Of a stretch of DNA of 64,000 bases, positions 8,174-17,478 are shown piece by piece. The stretch is from CAWDCV01 sp963728125 (lineage in GTDB: Bacteria > Actinomycetota > Actinomycetes > CAWDCV01). How positions within the stretch are numbered: the stretch's first letter is position 1; each line of letters begins with the position of its first letter. The stretch lies in contig CAVSIZ010000015.1 in the NCBI GenBank assembly GCA_963728125.1, forward strand, positions 211,568 through 275,567. The letters are read 5' to 3'. The position numbers were made by a program, and so were the translations under genes. Under the pieces are notes generated by a model. It was not told where the DNA came from, ran no database searches, and saw only the letters and a list, made by a program, of their open reading frames with translations.

Positions 8174-9658
8174 TCAGTTGGGACGCCAGCCGGCCAGCTT
8201 TCCGCGCTGGCTGACGGCGCGTAACCGGCGCTCGACCCGGTCGCGCACCTGCTCGGTGGCGACGATCAGCAGCTCGTCGCCAGTTCGCAGAACGGTCCGG
8301 CTATCAGGAACGAAGCTCTGTCCGTCGCGCACGACGAGCGTGACCGACGCACCCCGCGGCAAACGCAGCTCGAAGATTTCGACTCCGTGCAGACGTGATT
8401 CGGGTGGGACCCGCACCTCGAGCAGATCGGCGCGTAGATGAGCGAGGGGAGCAGACTCGATGCCCATGTCGTCGGCCGCCATGTCCTGTACGAGGCCCAG
8501 CCGGCGTGCGATCCACGGCAGCGTCGGTCCTTGGACCAGGGTGAACACGACCACCAGGACGAACACGAGGTTGAAGATCCGCTCGGAACCCGCCACCCCG
8601 GCGGTCACCGGGATCGTCGCGACCACGATGGGGACCGCGCCGCGCAAACCCGCCCAGGACAGAAAGGCCTGCTCCCGCCAGGGCACCCGGAACCACACTG
8701 ACGACAACACCACCGACAGCGGCCGCGCGATCAAGAGCAGGACGAACCCGACTCCGAGGGCCGGGAGGACGACGGCGCCCAATTCACGTGGAGTCGCCAG
8801 CAATCCGAGCATCACGAACAGCCCGATCTGCGCGAGCCAAGCGATGCCCTCCGCGAAGCTGCGCGTCGCGGTTCCATGTGACAGGCGGCTATTGCCGAGG
8901 ACAAGGCTCGTCAGGTACACCGCGAGGAACCCGCTCAGGTGCAGCGTGGTCGCCGCTGCATATGACCCCACGGCCAGCGCGAGCACCGCCAGCGGGTAGA
9001 GGCCGGAGGCGGGCAGCGCCACCCGGCGTAATCCCTGAGCGCCCAACCAACCGATGCCGAGCCCCAACGCTGCCCCGCCCACGAGCTCCATGACCAACAA
9101 GCCGAGCAGCGGGAGCACACCGGGCACGTCACTCGGTGGCTCGGACAGCGCAATCACGAGGATGACGACCGGCGCATCGTTGAATCCGGACTCGGCCTCG
9201 AGAATGCCGGCTGGTCGCGGTGGCAGCCGCAGCGTGCGCAGCACCGAGAACACCGCCGCCGCGTCCGTCGACGACACGATTGCTCCCACGAGGACGGCGA
9301 CCTGCCAGGAGACATCCAAGAAGCTGTAGGCCGCCAGCGCTGTCACGAGCACGCTCACTCCGACACCGATGGTTGCCAGGGCACTGGCGACGGGGATCGC
9401 GGGTCGGACGAGCTTCCAGCTGGTCGTTAGCCCGCCCTCGGCCAAGATGAGGACGAGCGCACCGAGCCCGAGCACCTGTGCCAACGCATCGTCATTGAAG
9501 TAGATGCCGATGGCGTCCTCGCCGAGCAGCAGCCCGAGTCCGAGGTACAGCAGCAAGCTCGGCAACCCGGTTCGCGTGGACAGCCGGACGGCAACGATGG
9601 CGGACAGGACGACGCCGGCCCCGACGAGCAGCACGAAGTCGAACTGCTCGATGGGCAC
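8174..9658 (-). CDS. Potassium/proton antiporter, CPA1 NhaP2/CvrA type, with RCK_C domain
   Basis: A 494-residue transporter. The first ~385 residues form about 12 membrane helices of the Na+/H+ exchanger fold, with the ion-site motif ILEAESGFNDAPVVI around residue 150. A cytosolic TrkA-C (RCK_C) domain follows (LLEVRVPPESRLHGVEIFEL ... TGDELLIVATEQVRDRVERRL). This matches K+/H+ antiporters of the NhaP2/CvrA group, where the RCK_C domain senses nucleotides. GTG at 9658 (MPIEQFDFVLLVG) is chosen since it precedes helix 1 directly. Confidence 0.88.
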   Translation of the reverse strand: MPIEQFDFVLLVGAGVVLSAIVAVRLSTRTGLPSLLLYLGLGLLLGEDAIGIYFNDDALAQVLGLGALVLILAEGGLTTSWKLVRPAIPVASALATIGVGVSVLVTALAAYSFLDVSWQVAVLVGAIVSSTDAAAVFSVLRTLRLPPRPAGILEAESGFNDAPVVILVIALSEPPSDVPGVLPLLGLLVMELVGGAALGLGIGWLGAQGLRRVALPASGLYPLAVLALAVGSYAAATTLHLSGFLAVYLTSLVLGNSRLSHGTATRSFAEGIAWLAQIGLFVMLGLLATPRELGAVVLPALGVGFVLLLIARPLSVVLSSVWFRVPWREQAFLSWAGLRGAVPIVVATIPVTAGVAGSERIFNLVFVLVVVFTLVQGPTLPWIARRLGLVQDMAADDMGIESAPLAHLRADLLEVRVPPESRLHGVEIFELRLPRGASVTLVVRDGQSFVPDSRTVLRTGDELLIVATEQVRDRVERRLRAVSQRGKLAGWRPN

Positions 9659-9923
9659 GGGGCGCCTCCCCTCCGCGTGAGCCGTCGGGCGGCGCGGGAT
9701 GCGGAACATTGGAGCAGTCGAGCCGCCGAGCGAGGGACGAGCGAGAAGGCGAGCGCGACCAGGGACATTGTGGGGTACCGCGGCCGGCGGTCGTGTCGAT
9801 CGTCGTGTCATCCGGCGCGCGGGCCCACGTGCAATCGCCACACGACGATCTACACGACCAGGACCGGCCAGCAATTCTGCGTCGCCTGGTCCCTCGGGGG
9901 GTGCAGCCTCCTAGGCTGCGCGC

Positions 9924-12479
9924 ATGCGCCGCCTGCTCATCGTCGGAGTGGTTCTGGCGTCGGTTCTGGGCCTGATCGCGATCTCAGCTGCGGTGTACGG
10001 CACGTGGACGGTGCGCCGCTCCTTTCCGGCGTACGAGGGTGAGCTGGCCGTCGCCGGCCTGGACGGCAACGTCACCGTGCATCGCGATGCGTACGGCATT
10101 CCGCAGATCTATGCCGATAGCGCGGAGGATCTCCTCACGGCGCAGGGCTATGTGCATGCGCAGGACCGGTTCTGGGAGATGGACTTTCGCCGCCACGTGA
10201 CCTCAGGGCGATTGGCCGAGCTCTTCGGCGAGGACCAGGTCGAGCGTGACACGTTCCTGCGCACGCTGGGCTGGCGCCGCGTCGCCGAGCAGGAGTTGGC
10301 GATCCTGTCACCCGACACGCGGCGCTGGCTGCAGGCGTACGCCGACGGGGTGAACGCCTACCTCGAGCAACGCGACGGCGCCGAGCTGAGCCTCGAGTAC
10401 GCCGTCCTCGGGCTGACCGGCGTCAGCGCAACGCCAGAACCGTGGACCCCTGCGGATTCGGTGGCGTGGCTCAAGGCGATGGCCTGGGATCTGCGCGGCA
10501 ACATGCAAACCGAGATCGCCCGCGCCCACATGGCCGCGACGCTGCCCGTGGAGCGCATCGAGGAGCTGTACCCGCCGTACCCGTACGACCGGCACCAGCC
10601 GATCCTGCCCGGCTACACCGGGACGTCAGCACCGGTCGAGGATCGCAGCGCCGCGGCGTACGCACCGGAACGGACCGCAATCCCCGATGGTGCGCAGCAG
10701 GCGTTCGATGCTGTTGCCGCATCCGTCGCAGCGATGCCCACGCTGCTTGGTTCCGGTGAGGGCATCGGCTCGAACTCGTGGGTGCTCAGCGGTGCGCGGA
10801 CCGACACCGGCGGCGCACTGCTCGCCAACGACCCGCACCTTGCGCCGCAGATGCCGTCGATCTGGTACCAGATGGGACTGCACTGCCGTGCAGTTTCGAG
10901 CGCATGCCCGTTCCAGGTCGCGGGCTACACCTTCTCCGGTGTTCCGGGTGTCGTCATCGGTCACAACGATCGCATCGCGTGGGGCTTCACCAACATGGGT
11001 CCAGACGTGACTGACCTGTACCTCGAGCGGCTCGAGGACGGGGGATACGCCGTGCCCGGCGGCACCGCACCGTTCGACCAGCGTGAGGAGACCATTCGCG
11101 TTGCCGGTGGTGACGACGTCACCATCACGGTCCGGTCGACCAGGCATGGCCCGCTGCTGTCGGACGCCAGCGAGGAGCTGCGCGGCGTCGGCAGCACGGC
11201 GCCCGTCGACGGTCAGCCGGCGGGCAATCGCGACCCGGGTTACGGAGTTTCGCTGCGCTGGACCGCGCTCGAACCTGGACGTACCGCAGACGCCATCTTC
11301 GACATCAACACGGCGCAGACGTGGCTCGACTTCCGCGAGGCAGCTCGGCTGTTCGAGGTGCCGGCGCAAAACCTCGTGTACGCCGATGTCGAGGGGCACA
11401 TTGGCTACCAGTCCCCGGGACGGATTCCCATCCGCCCATCCGGACCTGGACGGCCGATGGGGCGCTGGCCGGCGGCGGGGTGGACCAACGAGGACGAGTG
11501 GCTCGGGTTCATCCCGTTCGAGGAGCTCCCCTCGGCGTACGACCCGCCTGAGGGCTACATCGTCACCGCCAACAACGCGGTCGCGGCGCCGACCTACCCC
11601 AACTACCTCACCGACGAATGGGCGTACGGCTATCGCAGTCAGCGCATCGTCGAGCGCATCGAGGAGCTCGACACCGGCATCGACATCGACGCGATGACCG
11701 ACATTCAGCGCGACACGCGCAACGGCAACGCCGCGTACCTCGTGCCGATGCTGCTCGACGTCCAGCTGGATCCGTGGGAGCGAGAAGCCCAGGACCTGCT
11801 GCGCGATTGGGACTACAGCCAACCGCCCGACTCCGCGGCCGCTGCGTACTTCAACGCGGTCTGGAAGAACCTGCTGTCCATCACCTTCGACGACGAGCTG
11901 CCGGAGGCCACCCGTCCCGACGGTGGCGACCGCTGGTTCGAGGTCGTTCGGCGGCTGATGGACGCGCCCGACAACGCCTGGTGGGACAACGTCACAACGA
12001 AAGACGTGCGCGAGACGCGCGACATCGTTCTGCTGCAGGCGCTGGTCGATGCACGCGCCGAGATGACGCGGCTTCAGGGCAAGGATCCGCGCGAGTGGAC
12101 GTGGGGATGGGTGCACGAGTTGGAGGTGCGCAACGGCACCTTCGGCACGTCCGGCATCGCCCCGATCGAGTGGCTCTTCAACCGTGGACCGCTACGCCTT
12201 GGCGGCGGCCCCTCCATCGTGGATGCCGTCGGCTGGAATGCCGCCGAGAGTTACGAAGTCAACTGGGTGCCATCGATGCGGATGGTCGTCGATCTCGACG
12301 ATCTGGATCGTTCTCGCTGGATCAACCTGACGGGCGCATCGGGACACGCGTTCCACCGCCACTACTTCGATCAGGCCGGCCTCTGGGGGGACGGTCGTAC
12401 CACCACGTGGCCGTGGACGGCCGACGCCGTCGAAGGTGCCGCAGAGAACACCTTGGTCCTCACGCCGTCATCGTCCTGA
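9924..12479 (+). CDS. Penicillin acylase family protein
   Basis: An 851-residue N-terminal-nucleophile hydrolase. There is an N-terminal membrane/signal segment (residues 1-27), an alpha-chain region beginning VTVHRDAYGIPQIYADSAED, and a linker of about 40 residues. The beta chain would start at Ser283 in GIGSNSWVLSG, the autoprocessing nucleophile (SNxW motif), followed by GGALLANDPHL. Such enzymes hydrolyse amides such as penicillins, acyl-homoserine lactones or other N-acyl compounds at the cell surface. The gene ends 12 bp inside the convergent regulator gene. Confidence 0.93.
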   Translation: MRRLLIVGVVLASVLGLIAISAAVYGTWTVRRSFPAYEGELAVAGLDGNVTVHRDAYGIPQIYADSAEDLLTAQGYVHAQDRFWEMDFRRHVTSGRLAELFGEDQVERDTFLRTLGWRRVAEQELAILSPDTRRWLQAYADGVNAYLEQRDGAELSLEYAVLGLTGVSATPEPWTPADSVAWLKAMAWDLRGNMQTEIARAHMAATLPVERIEELYPPYPYDRHQPILPGYTGTSAPVEDRSAAAYAPERTAIPDGAQQAFDAVAASVAAMPTLLGSGEGIGSNSWVLSGARTDTGGALLANDPHLAPQMPSIWYQMGLHCRAVSSACPFQVAGYTFSGVPGVVIGHNDRIAWGFTNMGPDVTDLYLERLEDGGYAVPGGTAPFDQREETIRVAGGDDVTITVRSTRHGPLLSDASEELRGVGSTAPVDGQPAGNRDPGYGVSLRWTALEPGRTADAIFDINTAQTWLDFREAARLFEVPAQNLVYADVEGHIGYQSPGRIPIRPSGPGRPMGRWPAAGWTNEDEWLGFIPFEELPSAYDPPEGYIVTANNAVAAPTYPNYLTDEWAYGYRSQRIVERIEELDTGIDIDAMTDIQRDTRNGNAAYLVPMLLDVQLDPWEREAQDLLRDWDYSQPPDSAAAAYFNAVWKNLLSITFDDELPEATRPDGGDRWFEVVRRLMDAPDNAWWDNVTTKDVRETRDIVLLQALVDARAEMTRLQGKDPREWTWGWVHELEVRNGTFGTSGIAPIEWLFNRGPLRLGGGPSIVDAVGWNAAESYEVNWVPSMRMVVDLDDLDRSRWINLTGASGHAFHRHYFDQAGLWGDGRTTTWPWTADAVEGAAENTLVLTPSSS

Positions 12480-14099
12480 CGAGAGTGTGGGAAGCCAGTC
12501 CTCGATAGCCGCTGCGACAGCGTCGACGTCACCTGCCCAGAGCACGGTGTCATCGCCAGGCAGGAGAGCGAGCGTTGCCTGCGAGAGGTGGGCAGCGAGG
12601 TATTCCGCATTTCCCGGGTTGTTTGCTCTGTCACCACGCCGATGCAACACGAGCACCGGGACATCGACGTCGGACAGTTGTGCGCGGATGTCTGTCTCCA
12701 GCAGCCGCTGCACGATCTGTGCTGCGCCGCCCACGCCTGCACCCATCCGCATGTATCGGGTGAACCATCGCGAGAATTCGACGTCCCCCACCCGGCTCGG
12801 TGCCCACAGCGGCAGTACGGCGTCCATGTCGAGGCGTTGGCTCACCACGGTCTGCAGCGTTGCCGCTTGTTCGGGCTTGGCGCTGTACGGATAGTCATGC
12901 GCTGCCACGACAGGCAGCATCGTGTACGTGGCCAGCCCGATCACGCGCTCGGGGTGGGCAACTGCCGTGAGCAATCCAATGGTCGCGCCGTCCAAGACGC
13001 CGAAGATGGCGAAGTGACGGGAACCGACCGCGTCCATCACGGCGATGACGTCGTCGACGTGCTCCGGTAGTGGCGGGAAGCCGCCAAATCGGTCGGACAT
13101 CCCGGTGCCGCGTTTGTCCATCAGTACGAGGCGACATGCTCTGCCGAGGCGCCGATACAGGTGCGCGAGTACGGGATCTTCCCAGCGGACCTCGAGGTGC
13201 CCGGTGAAACCTGGGACGAGGACAACGTCGATCGGACCGTTGCCGAGCACCTGATAGGCCAGCGCGCAGTCGCCGACGCGGGTGAAGAGGGTCTGCGGCG
13301 TACGTGCGATTCGTGAGTCGACCAGACCGAGCTGCTCGTCCTGATCCACGATCCCGCGGTGAAGCTGTTGGAGCTCTGGGCTCGGATCGACTCCTAGCTC
13401 GGCTCGAAGCAACGCACGAACCTCGGCGAAGCGCTGGACGGCATCGGCCTGCCGGCCGGAGCGATACAGCGACAGCATGAGCTGTCCCCACCGTCGCTCG
13501 CGCAGCGGCTCTGATCGCACCAGTCCGCTGGCCAGGGAAACCGCGACGTCGGTGTTGCCAGCGGCGAGCTCCGCGTCGACCTGGTCTTCCTCGGTGCTGT
13601 GCCGCGATTCGGTGAGCCGGGCAACGTCGGCCGCCGCGAACCGCTCCCATGGCACATCCGCCATGGCCGGTCCACGCCACAGCGCCAGGGCTTCTCGAAA
13701 CGTGCCGGCCGCCCGGTCCGGCTCATTGCTTGCAAACTCTGCTCGTCCGCGTGCGGCTAGCGCCTCGTACGCCTCCGAGTCGAGCTGGTTCGGGCCGAGC
13801 CGCAGTACGTACCCATGGGGCGCGGCCTCGAGGGGTGACGGGCTGTGGCCCAGGCGGCGGCGCAGCGCGGACACGTGGACGTGCAGCGCGTGTCGGACGC
13901 CGGCAGGAGGAGCGTTGCCCCAGACGGCATCGATCAGGGCGTCGGCGGAGACCACGAGTCCCGCGTCGGACGCGAGCGCAGCGAGCAAGGTCCGTTCTCG
14001 CTCGCTGCGGATGGGAGCCGACGATCCGTCTGCGTACCCGAGCCGCACCGGACCGAGCAGCTGGATCGACGTCACCGGCGACGGACCCTGCTCCGTCAT
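12468..14099 (-). CDS. BTAD/SARP-type regulator fused to an alpha/beta-hydrolase domain
   Basis: A 543-residue fusion. Residues 10-95 are an OmpR-type winged helix (IRSERERTLLAALASDAG, VLRLGPNQLDSE). Residues 100-245 are a BTAD tetratricopeptide-like domain (AGTFREALALWRGPAMADVP, LYRSGRQADAVQRFAEVRALLRAELG). The last ~270 are an alpha/beta hydrolase (VVLVPGFTGHLEVRWEDP, RLVLMDKRGTGMSDRFGG). The nucleophile elbow reads FGVLDGATIG: the Ser of the usual GxSxG is replaced by Leu, so the domain is probably a ligand sensor rather than an enzyme. It is divergent from the P450 gene and a candidate regulator of it. Confidence 0.9.
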   Translation of the reverse strand: MTEQGPSPVTSIQLLGPVRLGYADGSSAPIRSERERTLLAALASDAGLVVSADALIDAVWGNAPPAGVRHALHVHVSALRRRLGHSPSPLEAAPHGYVLRLGPNQLDSEAYEALAARGRAEFASNEPDRAAGTFREALALWRGPAMADVPWERFAAADVARLTESRHSTEEDQVDAELAAGNTDVAVSLASGLVRSEPLRERRWGQLMLSLYRSGRQADAVQRFAEVRALLRAELGVDPSPELQQLHRGIVDQDEQLGLVDSRIARTPQTLFTRVGDCALAYQVLGNGPIDVVLVPGFTGHLEVRWEDPVLAHLYRRLGRACRLVLMDKRGTGMSDRFGGFPPLPEHVDDVIAVMDAVGSRHFAIFGVLDGATIGLLTAVAHPERVIGLATYTMLPVVAAHDYPYSAKPEQAATLQTVVSQRLDMDAVLPLWAPSRVGDVEFSRWFTRYMRMGAGVGGAAQIVQRLLETDIRAQLSDVDVPVLVLHRRGDRANNPGNAEYLAAHLSQATLALLPGDDTVLWAGDVDAVAAAIEDWLPTLSSGR

Positions 14100-14180
14100 G
14101 GGGTGAACGTACCGCCAGCGATTAGCCTTGAGCGCGCCTTGATTGCCGCACGCGAAGGTTTCGAGCGGAGGTGGCGGGCG

Positions 14181-15524
14181 ATGCTGAAGACGCTGCTCGG
14201 GTCGACGCTCGAGTTGAAGCGGGATCCGCTCGGGACGTTCGAGCGCGCGATGTACGAGCAGGGGGACGTTGCACGTATCGTCCTCGGCCCGCCGGGCGCC
14301 CGGCAGGTCCTGAACCTCGTCACCCACCCGGACGGGATCCAGCAGATTCTGGCGACCAACAGTCGCAACTACGCCAAGGGCAGCCCGTTCTATCGGGAGA
14401 TCCGCGGCTGGGTGGGTGATGGGTTGCTGACGAGCGAGGGTGAGGAGTGGCAGCGGCAGCGGCGAATCGTGCAGCCGCTGTTCACGCCGCGGCGAGTGAA
14501 GACGTACGTCGACGTCATGGCCGAGGAGGCCGACCGACTCGTCGGGGAGCTGAGCCTGGGCGGCTCCTCAGCGCAGACGGTTGATCTGCATGCGACATCG
14601 ATGCGCTACACGCTGCGCGTCGTCGGCAGGCTGCTCTTTGGTGACGACCTGGCCGATGTGATCGCCACGATGGATCATGCCTTCCCGCTCGTGAACCAGC
14701 AGGTTCGCACTCGGGCCCAGCAGCCGATCCGGTTGATTCGGGCTGTGCCAACGCGACGGTCGCGACAGGCACGCGCGGCGCAACGGGAACTGTTCGAGGT
14801 CGTCGATCGCGTGGTGGCTCGACACAAGGAGGCGACCGGCGCGGACGATCTCGTGACGCTGCTGCAGCACGCCACAGATCCCGAGACGGGTGCGGGACTC
14901 GACGCCCGTGAGATCCGCGACCAGGTGCTGATCTTCCTGCTCGCCGGACACGAGACGACCGCGAATGCGTTGACCTTCACGCTGCACTTGCTGGGGCATC
15001 ACCCCCAGATTCAGGACGCGGTGCGCGCTGAGGTCGCCAACGTCGTGAGCACCTGGCCGCCTTCGGCTGATGACGTCGAGCATCTCGATCAGACGTGGGC
15101 TGCCATTCAGGAAGCCATGCGCCTCTATCCACCCGCACCAGGGACCGGTCGGGTTGCGCTGGCTCCCGACGAGGTAGGCGGGCATCGGTTGGAGGCCGGC
15201 TCGATCGTGATCCTCAGCATGTGGGCCACACATCGCAACCGTGACTTGTGGCCCGACCCGCAACGCTTCGACCCGTCGCGGTTCGCGCCAGGCGCCGTCG
15301 CCCGCCGGCATCGGTACGCCTACGTGCCCTTCGGCGGCGGGCCGCGGGCATGTCTTGGTGCGCTCTTCGCCCGGCTAGAGGCAACGGTGGCGGTCGCGGC
15401 ACTGGTACGGGCCTTCCGGCTGACGACCGATCAGGTCGAGCCGGCTGTAGCGGCGGGCATCACGCTGCGGCCGCGCGGCGCCGTGCCCTGCTCGATTTCG
15501 GCCCTCGCTCCGTCCAGCCGGTAG
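14181..15524 (+). CDS. Cytochrome P450
   Basis: A 447-residue heme monooxygenase. The I-helix motif is FLLAGHETTANALTF, the K-helix ExxR is EAMRLYPP, and the heme loop is FGGGPRACLG with Cys391 as axial ligand. No membrane anchor is visible, as in most soluble bacterial P450s. ATG at 14181 has a strong GGAGGT ribosome-binding site 8 nt upstream; an in-frame GTG at 14103 could add 26 residues. The gene is divergent from the BTAD-hydrolase regulator. No ferredoxin gene is adjacent and the substrate is unknown. Confidence 0.93.
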   Translation: MLKTLLGSTLELKRDPLGTFERAMYEQGDVARIVLGPPGARQVLNLVTHPDGIQQILATNSRNYAKGSPFYREIRGWVGDGLLTSEGEEWQRQRRIVQPLFTPRRVKTYVDVMAEEADRLVGELSLGGSSAQTVDLHATSMRYTLRVVGRLLFGDDLADVIATMDHAFPLVNQQVRTRAQQPIRLIRAVPTRRSRQARAAQRELFEVVDRVVARHKEATGADDLVTLLQHATDPETGAGLDAREIRDQVLIFLLAGHETTANALTFTLHLLGHHPQIQDAVRAEVANVVSTWPPSADDVEHLDQTWAAIQEAMRLYPPAPGTGRVALAPDEVGGHRLEAGSIVILSMWATHRNRDLWPDPQRFDPSRFAPGAVARRHRYAYVPFGGGPRACLGALFARLEATVAVAALVRAFRLTTDQVEPAVAAGITLRPRGAVPCSISALAPSSR

Positions 15525-15527
15525 GGG

Positions 15528-16100
15528 CTAGGCAGGCACGCGTTCCAGACCCGCGCTGGGCGTGACGACTGCGTGGACCAGGCGATCGTGCGGCTCCGCG
15601 GGCACTGCGCCCGCTGGCAGCAGTTCGCCGTCGTGGAGCAGCGCGATCAGCGGGCCAGTCGTCCGCGAGAGAGCGCGGTCGTACGAGCCGCCGCCGCGGC
15701 CGAGCCGCACGCCGTCGCGGGCCACCGCTACCGCCGGAACGATCACGACGTTCGCGACGCCGATCGCCTCCGTACCGAGGTCAGGACCGGCGGGCTCGCG
15801 TAGGCCCCAGCGGGCGGACACGAGTCCGGCCGCAGCGTCGTACTCACCCCAGCCCAAATCGCGATCGGCACGCAGGATCGGCAGCAGTACGCGGCACCCG
15901 CGCGCGACCAACGCAGCCAGCAGCGGTCCGGTCGGTGGTTCGGGTGGGACGTCCACGTAACAGGCGACACATCCCCTGTCCGGGAGCGCTGGCAGGACGG
16001 CGGCGGCCAGCTTCTCGCCGGCCTCCTCGAGCTGAGTAGGCGTCAAGACAGCGCGACGGGCAGCGAGCTGGGTGCGCAGCGCCGCCTTGGTGACACCCAC
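15528..16100 (-). CDS. 5-formyltetrahydrofolate cyclo-ligase
   Basis: A 190-residue enzyme converting 5-formyl-THF to 5,10-methenyl-THF with ATP in folate recycling. It opens KAALRTQLAARRAVLTPTQL, has a central WGLREPAG, and carries the conserved C-terminal VVIVPAVAVARDGVRLGRGGGSYDRAL nucleotide-binding block. The GTG at 16100 has GGAGG 6 nt upstream. It ends 4 bp from the P450 stop, convergent. In actinomycetes this gene commonly sits divergently next to galU, as here with the GGDEF gene between them. Confidence 0.93.
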   Translation of the reverse strand: MGVTKAALRTQLAARRAVLTPTQLEEAGEKLAAAVLPALPDRGCVACYVDVPPEPPTGPLLAALVARGCRVLLPILRADRDLGWGEYDAAAGLVSARWGLREPAGPDLGTEAIGVANVVIVPAVAVARDGVRLGRGGGSYDRALSRTTGPLIALLHDGELLPAGAVPAEPHDRLVHAVVTPSAGLERVPA

Positions 16101-16176
16101 GGTGGCCTCCCGAAGATGAAGGCTGTCGCCATCCTGAGGCAAGATCGTGTCAGGCAGCTGACCCGGATGAGCATGG

Positions 16177-17454
16177 GTGACACGGATGAGGAGGTGCGCC
16201 ACGGTCGTGACGTCGCGCACCCGCCTATGGACGATTCTCATCGTCCTGCTCGCGTTCGTCGCCGGGCTCGCCGCCCTGGTGGGCTGGCTGTACCGCGGGC
16301 CGCTCCTCGCTGCTCTGTTCGGACTGCTGGTCGTCCTGCTGTGGCCGCTGGTCGCGTACGTCGGCCGTCGGATCGTGTCCGAGCTGCCCGTTCCGGCCGC
16401 GCGGCACGCCGCAGGCTCGGCTGAGGAGAACGGTGCAGGCGGGGTCGACGATCCCGACGCGTACCTGCGACGGCTCGGGGAGACGCTGACCCGAACGCTC
16501 GATCTCGACGGCATCCTCGGCGTGGTGCTGGCAACCGCCCTCTCGTCCGTGCGGGCGTCCAGCGGCGTCGTCCTCATGGTCGAGCCCACTGGCGATCTGC
16601 GGCTGGTTGCCGGTCAAGGATTGGACCGCCTCGACGGGTCAGGGAACATGCGCGGGGTGGCGCTGGGCTCCGGGGTCCTCGGCGGAGTCGCGTCGACCGG
16701 CATCGTCGCGCGCGGTCGACTCGAGTCGCTGCTGCCCGCTCCCGGCGAGCCGTCGATCGGCAACGTGCTCGCCGTACCGCTGCGGCGGCACGAGGACGTC
16801 ATTGGTGTGCTGGCCGCGTACGACCGGCTCGACCGGCAGGCGTTCAGTGAGGGCGACGAGGACGCGCTGAAGACACTGGCCGATCAGGCAAGTGTTGCCG
16901 TCGACAACGCGCTGCAGCACAGCGAAGCGCAGCTCCTCGCCATCACCGATGCGCTGACGGGTCGGTGGAACTACCGCTACCTGTCGATGAACCTCGGTCG
17001 CGAGATCGAGCGCGCGCTGCGGTTCGGCCGGCATCTCGCCGTCGTGATGCTCGACCTCGACCACTTCAAAGAGGTCAACGACCGATACGGCCACGAGCGC
17101 GGCAACGTGGTGCTCCGCGAGTTCACCGATCGAGTCGGCGAGCAGATCCGCGAGATCGACACGCTGGCGAGGTACGGCGGCGAGGAATTCGTGCTGATCT
17201 TGCCGGAGACCGGGCTCGACGGTGCCCAGCACGTTGCGGAGCGCATCTGCGGCGAGGTCCGCGGCGCGCCGTTCACACGTGGCGGCGACGAGTGGCTCTG
17301 GGTCACCGTCTCCGCTGGCATCGCGGTCTTTCCCGAACACGGCGGAACACAGGAGCAGCTGCTGCGCAGTGCCGACGCCGCGCTATATCAGGCCAAGCGC
17401 GGCGGCCGCGACCGCTGGTCGGTTGCCGACGTCGAGCTGCGCTCCGAGCGCTGA
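16177..17454 (+). CDS. Diguanylate cyclase (two TM, GAF, GGDEF)
   Basis: A 425-residue c-di-GMP synthase. Two N-terminal membrane helices (LWTILIVLLAFVAGLAALVG and LLAALFGLLVVLLWPLVAYV) precede a GAF domain (about 100-240) and a GGDEF domain. The active-site loop is RYGGEEFVLILP; an RxxD inhibitory site (REID) lies exactly five residues before it, so product feedback is probably intact. No EAL domain is seen. The start could be GTG 16177, ATG 16186 or GTG 16207; the last is 12 nt after an AGGAGG. galU starts 24 bp downstream. Confidence 0.9.
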   Translation: MTRMRRCATVVTSRTRLWTILIVLLAFVAGLAALVGWLYRGPLLAALFGLLVVLLWPLVAYVGRRIVSELPVPAARHAAGSAEENGAGGVDDPDAYLRRLGETLTRTLDLDGILGVVLATALSSVRASSGVVLMVEPTGDLRLVAGQGLDRLDGSGNMRGVALGSGVLGGVASTGIVARGRLESLLPAPGEPSIGNVLAVPLRRHEDVIGVLAAYDRLDRQAFSEGDEDALKTLADQASVAVDNALQHSEAQLLAITDALTGRWNYRYLSMNLGREIERALRFGRHLAVVMLDLDHFKEVNDRYGHERGNVVLREFTDRVGEQIREIDTLARYGGEEFVLILPETGLDGAQHVAERICGEVRGAPFTRGGDEWLWVTVSAGIAVFPEHGGTQEQLLRSADAALYQAKRGGRDRWSVADVELRSER

Positions 17455-17478
17455 CCGCTGCGGCATAGGGTCCTCCCT

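Noticed and set aside
10626..12116. Long open frame of 496 codons antisense to penicillin acylase
   Set aside because: It lies wholly inside an intact, motif-bearing gene on the other strand; high-GC codon bias opens such frames.
12895..13680. Alternative frame of 261 codons inside the BTAD-hydrolase gene
   Set aside because: Arg/Gly/Ala-rich with no domain; the other frame has clear motifs.
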